A DNA stretch of 18,194 nucleotides from positions 1 to 18,194 of the forward strand of contig JANYAL010000116.1 in assembly GCA_025361325.1 (NCBI GenBank). Direction: 5' to 3'. How positions within the stretch are numbered: the stretch's first letter is position 1; each line of letters starts with the position of its first letter. The translations under genes were made by a program, and so were the position numbers. Below the pieces are notes generated by a model that was not told the origin of the DNA, searched no databases, and worked only from the letters and a program-made list of their open reading frames with translations. The stretch is from Bacteroidota bacterium (GTDB lineage Bacteria > Bacteroidota > Bacteroidia > Chitinophagales > Chitinophagaceae). Positions 12,948-18,194 of this stretch are shown here, in pieces.

Positions 12948-14459
12948 ATGAAGCTGCTTTCTCCCGCCATATCAAAATTAGCAAGGATGCGCCTTTGGCG
13001 CATTGAGAAATGGAGCAACCACCCGGTCGCTACACAGCGGGAAGTGTTACAAGACCTAGTAACTGCCGCCCAATACACAGAATTCGGAAAAAAGTATAAT
13101 TTTTCCAGATTATTTACTGTTAAGGAGTTCAAGAAAAGTATCCCAATTCATGAATATGATGACATGAAACCCTATATCCTGCGTATGATGAGTGGGGAAG
13201 AGAATATTTTATGGAACACTCCCATACGTTGGTTTGCAAAATCTTCCGGAACTACTTCCGACAAAAGCAAATTCATTCCCATCAGTGAGGAGAGTTTACA
13301 AGAGAATCATTTTAAGGCCAGTAAGGATATACTCAGTAATTATTATAAGAATTTTCCTTCCAGCGATCTGCTTACAGGCAAGGGCTTGGTGGTTGGCGGA
13401 TCTCACCAGATCAGTAAAGTAAATGAGGATATCCAGTATGGCGACCTGAGTGCGGTGCTGATGCAAAATTCTCCGTTTTGGGGACAGTGGCTTCGCACGC
13501 CAGAGTTGAGTGTGGCATTGCTGGATGAATGGGAAGAGAAGATCGAAAAGCTTGCACAGATCACAGCAAATGAAAATGTGACCTCCCTTGCTGGTGTTCC
13601 CACCTGGACGCTCCTCCTGCTAAAACGAATCCTGGAGATCAAGGGTAAGGTTACCATCCTGGAAGTGTGGCCCAACCTGGAACTGTATATTAATGGAGGT
13701 GTCTCCTTCACACCCTATAAAGATCAGTTCGACAAGTTGATCGGGGGAAAGATAAACTACCTTGAGATATATAACGCCAGTGAAGGTTTCATTGCCGGTC
13801 AGCAAAGTCCGGGTGATGATGGTTTATTATTATTCACGGAACACGGTATCTTTTATGAATTCATGGCTGTTGAGGAATATGGTAAAAAGGATCCTTTGAC
13901 TATTGGACTGCAGGATGTGGAGACCGATACAAATTACGCCCTTGTGATCAGTACGACAGGGGGCTTGTGGCGTTACCTGATCGGCGATACCATTCAGTTC
14001 ACTTCGTTAAATCCCTATAAAATTAAAGTCAGCGGCCGGCTAAAACATTATATGAATGCTTTCGGAGAAGAGGTCATAGTTGATAACAGCGACCATGCTG
14101 TTGCATTGGCTGCTGAAAAGACCAATGCGGTTGTGAACGATTATACCGCTGCCCCAGTATACTTCAGCGAGGGAGAGAACGCTACACATGAGTGGCTCGT
14201 GGAATTTGATAAGGAACCGGATAATATTACGGCCTTCACGTATGAGCTGGACAATGCACTAAAAGATATAAACAGTGATTATGAAGCAAAGCGTTATAAG
14301 GACATAGCGCTCCGGTTACCGAAAGTACATGTCTTGCAAAGGGGAACATTTACCGCATGGCTGAAAAGTAAGGGTAAACTTGGTGGCCAGCATAAAGTAC
14401 CTAGGTTAAGCAATGACAGGACGGTGGTGGAAGAGATCCTTTTTCTACATAATAAATAA
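12948..14459 (+). CDS. GH3 auxin-responsive promoter family protein (adenylating enzyme fold)
   Basis: Member of the GH3 branch of acyl-adenylate-forming enzymes; plant members join amino acids to jasmonate or auxin, while the bacterial substrate is unknown. The 503-aa protein has the ATP-binding motif SSGTTSDKSK (99-108), a second motif EIYNASEGF (273-281) and a third around WRYLIGD (341-347) followed by a C-terminal mini-domain. These are the expected three motifs in order, so adenylation capacity looks intact. No signal peptide or membrane segment is seen, so it is cytosolic. The ATG lies 20 bases after lptB and probably shares its transcript. That neighbourhood suggests, but does not show, a link to envelope or lipid chemistry. 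Confidence 0.9.
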   Translation: MKLLSPAISKLARMRLWRIEKWSNHPVATQREVLQDLVTAAQYTEFGKKYNFSRLFTVKEFKKSIPIHEYDDMKPYILRMMSGEENILWNTPIRWFAKSSGTTSDKSKFIPISEESLQENHFKASKDILSNYYKNFPSSDLLTGKGLVVGGSHQISKVNEDIQYGDLSAVLMQNSPFWGQWLRTPELSVALLDEWEEKIEKLAQITANENVTSLAGVPTWTLLLLKRILEIKGKVTILEVWPNLELYINGGVSFTPYKDQFDKLIGGKINYLEIYNASEGFIAGQQSPGDDGLLLFTEHGIFYEFMAVEEYGKKDPLTIGLQDVETDTNYALVISTTGGLWRYLIGDTIQFTSLNPYKIKVSGRLKHYMNAFGEEVIVDNSDHAVALAAEKTNAVVNDYTAAPVYFSEGENATHEWLVEFDKEPDNITAFTYELDNALKDINSDYEAKRYKDIALRLPKVHVLQRGTFTAWLKSKGKLGGQHKVPRLSNDRTVVEEILFLHNK

Positions 14460-14464
14460 GTAGG

Positions 14465-14498
14465 TTGAACCGATTTATACATGTGTTTTATATTTTTG
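14465..14498 (+). promoter_or_regulatory. Promoter for fabG-carbonic anhydrase
   Basis: TATTTTTG (14491-14498) matches TAnnTTTG, with TTG (14465-14467) 23 bases upstream, at the long end of accepted spacing. The predicted start near 14503 gives a leader of about 15 nt to the fabG ATG. Confidence 0.5.
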
Positions 14499-14517
14499 TA
14501 ATTCACAAACAATACCA

Positions 14518-15273
14518 ATGAAATTATTAGAAGGAAGAACTACAGTTATTACCGGTGCGACCCGCGGAATAGGTGAGGGTATTGCCTTGAAATTTTCGGA
14601 ACACGGTGCCAACGTGGCATTCACGTATGTCAGCGACAAAAGTACGGAAAAAGCTCTTGCATTGCAAGAGCATCTGCGGAGTATAGGCATTAAAGCCATG
14701 GCCTACCAATCGAATGCCGGTGATTATACGGCCTGCGAAACTTTGGTCAATGAAATACTGAAAACATTTGGCACCATTGATGTTCTGGTGAACAACGCAG
14801 GAATCTCAAAGGATAATTTGTTGCTTCGGATGACAGCTGAACAATGGGATGAGGTCATGCAGGTGAACCTGAAAAGCGTGTTCAATATGACAAAGCAGGT
14901 CATTCGTCCGATGATAAAAGCAAGAAGCGGTAGCATAATTAATATGAGCAGTATCATTGGTGAAACTGGTAATGCGGGCCAAAGCAGTTATGCGGCAAGC
15001 AAGGCAGGGATCATAGGATTCACAAAAAGTATTGCAAAGGAACTAGGCAACCGTAATATCCGATCCAATGCCATTGCTCCGGGTTTTGTGGAAACAGACA
15101 TGACTAGTTACTTGAAAGCGGGGGAAAGTGCTGAAAAATACAAAGCAGGGATTCCTTTAGGCAAGTTTGCAACTGCTGAAGATATTGCAAATGTTGCTTT
15201 GTTCCTTGCCAGTGATCTGAGCAGCTATATTACGGGGCAGACCATCAGTGCCTGCGGTGGTCTGAATATCTAA
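14518..15273 (+). CDS. fabG: 3-oxoacyl-ACP reductase (FabG-type SDR)
   Basis: Short-chain dehydrogenase/reductase using NADPH to reduce 3-oxoacyl-ACP in the fatty-acid elongation cycle. The 251-aa protein has the cofactor loop TGATRGIG (12-19), NNAGI (92-96), Asn117 (QVNLKS), Ser145 (NMSSIIG), and Tyr158-x3-Lys162 (SYAASK), the complete SDR tetrad with Ser-Tyr spacing of 13 as in E. coli FabG. PGFVETDM and the C-terminal GQTISACGG are FabG-like. Another SDR substrate is possible because no fab genes adjoin it. The carbonic anhydrase gene follows after 27 bases on the same strand. Confidence 0.88.
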   Translation: MKLLEGRTTVITGATRGIGEGIALKFSEHGANVAFTYVSDKSTEKALALQEHLRSIGIKAMAYQSNAGDYTACETLVNEILKTFGTIDVLVNNAGISKDNLLLRMTAEQWDEVMQVNLKSVFNMTKQVIRPMIKARSGSIINMSSIIGETGNAGQSSYAASKAGIIGFTKSIAKELGNRNIRSNAIAPGFVETDMTSYLKAGESAEKYKAGIPLGKFATAEDIANVALFLASDLSSYITGQTISACGGLNI

Positions 15274-15300
15274 ATATTATATCCTCAACCTGGAAAGATT

Positions 15301-15933
15301 ATGAAGGCATACGAAAAACTGTTGACAGAAAACAAGGCCTGGGCCAATGAACAAGTAAGGACAGATCCTGAATTTTTTACTCGTTTATCCGATTTGCAGA
15401 CACCTGATTTTTTATGGATTGGCTGCAGTGACAGCCGCGTACCTGCTGACAAGATAACCGGTACACAACCCGGTGAGATCTTTGTCCATAGAAATATTGC
15501 CAACTTGGTGGTGAACACTGATATCAATTTACTGAGTGTATTGCAATATGCTGTCGAAGTACTGAAAGTGAAGCATGTCATCGTTTGCGGACATTATGGT
15601 TGCGGAGGCATACGTGCGGCCATGACGCAGCACCATTTCGGAATCATCAACCATTGGCTGAAGAACATCAAGGATATTTATCGCTTGCATCGTGAAGAGG
15701 TGGATGATCTTCCGAGCGAAGAAGAAAGGGTCAACCGATTGACGGAATTGAATGTACAGGAACAGATCTTCAATCTTGCCAAGACCTCCATCATCCAAAA
15801 AGCTTGGAAAGAGGAGAAAAGACCTCATCTGCATGGGTGGGTTTATGGGCTCAACGATGGCATTATTAAACCGGTATGTGAGATGAATGCTGGTTCTCAC
15901 ATCGATCCTTTGTACGAATATGATAATTTATAG
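15301..15933 (+). CDS. can: Beta-class carbonic anhydrase
   Basis: Zinc enzyme interconverting CO2 and bicarbonate in the cytosol. The 210-aa protein has the zinc ligands Cys42, His98 and Cys101 (GCSDSR; CGHYGCGG) and the Asp44-Arg46 dyad of beta enzymes. FVHRNIANLV and HGWVYGLNDG are typical of the E. coli Can/CynT-like group. Placement 27 bases after fabG suggests co-transcription, which would make sense because acetyl-CoA carboxylase needs bicarbonate; this link is inferred. Its stop lies 4 bases from the stop of the convergent enoyl-CoA hydratase, with no terminator hairpin between them. Confidence 0.93.
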   Translation: MKAYEKLLTENKAWANEQVRTDPEFFTRLSDLQTPDFLWIGCSDSRVPADKITGTQPGEIFVHRNIANLVVNTDINLLSVLQYAVEVLKVKHVIVCGHYGCGGIRAAMTQHHFGIINHWLKNIKDIYRLHREEVDDLPSEEERVNRLTELNVQEQIFNLAKTSIIQKAWKEEKRPHLHGWVYGLNDGIIKPVCEMNAGSHIDPLYEYDNL

Positions 15934-15937
15934 CCCT

Positions 15938-16699
15938 TTATTTTTCTTTAAATTTCTCAATAGCAGTTTTTGTGAAATTACTTAAAACCAGACTTCCACT
16001 TATTGCAGCCCGCTCCTTCAGTAATTCGTCCCAGTTTTCCGTCCCTTCCCAGAATATCCTTTTCATCATAGCCATAGCCTCCGGACTGGAGTGAGCTAAA
16101 GTGTTTGCTAGTCGGTATATAGCTTCGTCCATATTTTCAATATTCTCATGTACTTCTGCAAAAAGCCCCTTTTTTCTTGCCCAGTCAGCTGTTTGCCACA
16201 TGTTGGCATCAATGGCAAGTGCGCTAAAAGCGGCTGTTCCAATCTTTCTTTCCACTGCAGGACCTACCACAAAAGGCCCAATACCCACTGCCAGTTCACT
16301 TAATTTCACTTCTGCTGTATGATTCGCAATGGCATAATCCACCGCCGCTGCAATGCCCACACCACCTCCTACACTTTTTCCCTGTATCCTACCAATGATG
16401 AACTTTGGACATTTGCGCATGGCGTTGATCACATGGGCAAATCCATTGAAAAAATGTGCACCCTCTGCGGGTGTCTTAATGGCCAGCAACTCATCAAAAC
16501 TGGCCCCGGAACAAAATGTCCTGTGCCCAGCACTCTTTAAGATAATGACTTTGGTATCTTCATGTGTTCCGGTAAAATGGATCTCTTTTGCCAGTTCTTC
16601 AAGTATCCGTACAGGTAAAGAGTTGCTTTGGGGATGATAAAATTCAATGGTGTTTATCCCGTGTTCGTTATGGGATTTCACATAAGCTTCAGTACTCAT
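15938..16699 (-). CDS. Enoyl-CoA hydratase/isomerase family protein of a paa cluster
   Basis: Crotonase-fold enzyme of 253 aa acting on an acyl-CoA, probably in phenylacetate breakdown because paaZ ends 16 bases upstream in the same direction. The oxyanion-hole segments are visible: CSGASFDE (63-70) and QGKSVGGGVGIAA (106-118). The second catalytic glutamate of hydratases (rat Glu164) corresponds to Glu135 in LSELAVGIG. The first (Glu144) is replaced: GGGVGIAAA has Gly115 where hydratases have Glu. The usual IPGAGG stretch reads IGPFVVG. That pattern fits an isomerase or other crotonase activity at least as well as hydration, so PaaF versus PaaG cannot be decided. It ends at KFKEK. Confidence 0.85.
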   Translation of the reverse strand: MSTEAYVKSHNEHGINTIEFYHPQSNSLPVRILEELAKEIHFTGTHEDTKVIILKSAGHRTFCSGASFDELLAIKTPAEGAHFFNGFAHVINAMRKCPKFIIGRIQGKSVGGGVGIAAAVDYAIANHTAEVKLSELAVGIGPFVVGPAVERKIGTAAFSALAIDANMWQTADWARKKGLFAEVHENIENMDEAIYRLANTLAHSSPEAMAMMKRIFWEGTENWDELLKERAAISGSLVLSNFTKTAIEKFKEK

Positions 16700-16715
16700 A
16701 TAGTGTAATCTTTTG

Positions 16716-18194
16716 TTATTGGGTTGGCTTTGCCTGTTCTTTTATTGCAACCATTGTTAATATTGTGGCCACACCGGTTATCTCATTGGTCTCATCGATC
16801 ATTTCGACCAGCCACTTCACAATACCTTTATCGATGTCGTCCCCTTTTTTAAAATCCTGTGGTCGCTCAACTATTCTTTTGTCATTCGGTAATTTTTCCT
16901 TGCATGTAAAACGAATATGTATCTCTGCCCCTGGATAAACTGGTTTGGTAAACCTCAGTTCATCTATACCATAATTCAACAGTACGGGATTCTTTTCATA
17001 ATTGTCTACAAAAAGGCCGGCGCCAATACTCATGATAAAATACCCGTGCGCAACTTGCCGTTCAAACATGGTTCCCGAAAAATCTGTTGATCCAATATGA
17101 GCATAAAAATGATCCCCGCTCAGGTCAGCAAATTTGTCAATGTCCTCAACGGTGATCAATCGTTTATCTGTAACAATCTGGTCTCCAATCTGTAGTTCTT
17201 CAAAATATTTTTTGAAAGGGTGCTTGCCGGGATCCTTTCCTTTGGCATATTGCTGAAATATATTAGTTATGGCTGTAATGGTTGTGGGCGATCCCTGTAA
17301 AGCAGTACGCTGCAGGTAATGTTTAACGCCCCGTATGCCTCCCATTTCCTCACCCCCGCCTGCCCTGCCGGGGCCTCCATGCACTAATAAGGGCAGGGGA
17401 GAGCCGTGACCGGTACTCTCTTTGGCGCATTCATTATTCAGTACCAGTATCCTGCCATGATGAGAAGCTGCACCCATTACGTATTTCCGGGCTTCCCTAT
17501 GGTCTGAAGTAACGATTGTAGTTACCAGGCTGCCTTTGCCAAGTTTACTTAAAGCTATAGCTTCATCAGTACCCTTATACGGCATGATTGTGCTGACCGG
17601 CCCGAAAGCCTCAATTTCATGTGCTTCTTTGGATTCAAAAGGTTTTTCATTCATCAATAAAATCGGTGAAAGAAAAGCACCCTTTATGTCATCCGCATCC
17701 AGTACTTCAACACTGTCTAGGCTTCCATATATGATCTGTGAAGATGCCAATAATTTCTTTACCTGGGTCCTTACCTCTTTTCTTTGTTCAAGGCCAGCAA
17801 GGCTACCCATTCTCACCTTATCATTCAGGGGATTTCCAATAACTGTTTGGGACAGGGACATCTTTAACGCCTTACAAACCGCTTCCATTTTATCTTCCGG
17901 AACAAATATCCTCCTTACACCCGTACAGCGCTGCCCAGCCTTCAGTGTCATTTCTTTTCTTATTTCTTTGATAAAAATATCCCATTCAGGCTCTTCCGGA
18001 GCCACCTCCTTCCCCAGTACGATACAATTGAGTGAATCAGATTCCATGTTAAAGGGGACATTTTCGATTAGTATTCTTTTGTTTGACCTGAGCATTAGCC
18101 CTGTTGATGCACTACCTGTAAAAGTAATAACGTCCTGGGAGTTTACATGATCCAACAGATCCCCTGCAGAACCGCAGATAATTTGCAGGGCGCC
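16716..18194 (-). CDS. paaZ: PaaZ, bifunctional oxepin-CoA hydrolase / aldehyde dehydrogenase (partial, 5' end missing)
   Basis: Fusion enzyme of aerobic phenylacetate degradation: the MaoC-like domain opens the oxepin-CoA ring and the aldehyde dehydrogenase oxidises the resulting semialdehyde. The last 492 residues are present of an expected total near 680; the frame runs off the right edge in GALQIICGSAGDL. The ALDH part shows TFTGSASTG, the general-base Glu in NMESDSLN and the nucleophilic Cys in GQRCTGVRR, then GHGSPLPLLVHGGPGRAGGG. The hydratase part starts near KKYFEELQIGD and has DLSGDHFYAH and RQVAHGYF, with catalytic Asp and His present. A TTG at 18155 is an internal Leu codon, not a start. 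The enoyl-CoA hydratase gene follows after 16 bases. Confidence 0.93.
   Translation of the reverse strand, partial: GALQIICGSAGDLLDHVNSQDVITFTGSASTGLMLRSNKRILIENVPFNMESDSLNCIVLGKEVAPEEPEWDIFIKEIRKEMTLKAGQRCTGVRRIFVPEDKMEAVCKALKMSLSQTVIGNPLNDKVRMGSLAGLEQRKEVRTQVKKLLASSQIIYGSLDSVEVLDADDIKGAFLSPILLMNEKPFESKEAHEIEAFGPVSTIMPYKGTDEAIALSKLGKGSLVTTIVTSDHREARKYVMGAASHHGRILVLNNECAKESTGHGSPLPLLVHGGPGRAGGGEEMGGIRGVKHYLQRTALQGSPTTITAITNIFQQYAKGKDPGKHPFKKYFEELQIGDQIVTDKRLITVEDIDKFADLSGDHFYAHIGSTDFSGTMFERQVAHGYFIMSIGAGLFVDNYEKNPVLLNYGIDELRFTKPVYPGAEIHIRFTCKEKLPNDKRIVERPQDFKKGDDIDKGIVKWLVEMIDETNEITGVATILTMVAIKEQAKPTQ

Noticed and set aside
17340..17400. GC-rich stretch in paaZ as a third palindromic repeat copy
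   Set aside because: It encodes the conserved PaaZ segment GHGSPLP..HGGPGRAGGG and lacks the CCCCAAACCCC arm core.
17536..18150. Open frame of 204 codons on the plus strand
   Set aside because: It is antisense to the aldehyde-dehydrogenase part of paaZ and has no family features.
18153..18155. TTG as the start of the right-edge gene
   Set aside because: The frame continues upstream to the window edge with conserved ALDH sequence (LQIICGSAGDLL), so the gene is truncated by the window.
1..18194. CRISPR arrays, tRNA/rRNA genes, transposases or phage genes
   Set aside because: No regularly spaced repeats, no tRNA-like cloverleaf in the intergenic regions and no mobile-element protein signatures were seen.

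Overview
This window looks like core chromosome of a Bacteroidota bacterium, most likely a member of Chitinophagales/Chitinophagaceae. This is inferred from three things. At least seven genes are preceded by an exact match to the Bacteroidota -7 promoter element TAnnTTTG, and Shine-Dalgarno sequences are weak or absent. The gene set is typical of the group: a DUF5106-type thioredoxin lipoprotein-like protein, a GH3-family protein next to lptB, paired rhomboids with a C-terminal acidic/helical tail, and a TonB-era periplasmic parvulin. The protein sequences also read as Bacteroidota. No tRNA, rRNA, CRISPR array, insertion sequence, integrase or phage gene is visible.

Layout from left to right. 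A few codons of an unidentified plus-strand gene (1-63) are followed by msrC (free methionine-R-sulfoxide reductase). A GC-rich palindromic repeat element supplies the tail and stop of msrC. The minus strand then carries cysS with alkA-like glycosylase directly downstream. A second minus-strand run reads rlmD, an active rhomboid protease, a second rhomboid whose active-site residues are replaced, and a membrane-anchored endonuclease/exonuclease/phosphatase (EEP) protein. Divergent from rlmD, a plus-strand pair encodes an exported thioredoxin-like protein and a double-parvulin peptidyl-prolyl isomerase, a plausible envelope protein-folding pair. metF lies on the minus strand. lptB with a GH3-family gene and then fabG with a beta-carbonic anhydrase lie on the plus strand. 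The right end holds an enoyl-CoA hydratase/isomerase and the 3' two-thirds of paaZ on the minus strand, the edge of a phenylacetate-degradation cluster.

Functional themes: methionine supply and repair (metF, msrC), translation and rRNA modification (cysS, rlmD), envelope biogenesis and folding (lptB, parvulin, thioredoxin, rhomboids), fatty-acid and aromatic acyl-CoA chemistry (fabG, paaZ, enoyl-CoA hydratase), and DNA repair (alkA-like).

I found no convincing wholly new system. The observations most worth following up are: (1) a palindromic repeat element present twice, once forming the 3' end of msrC and once sitting in frame inside rlmD; (2) a tandem active-rhomboid/pseudo-rhomboid pair in which both the nucleophilic Ser and an oxyanion-hole His of the second member are Asn; (3) promoter boxes 3-5 nt from the start codon in several genes, predicting leaderless mRNAs; and (4) two perfect operator-like palindromes in the divergent intergenic regions.
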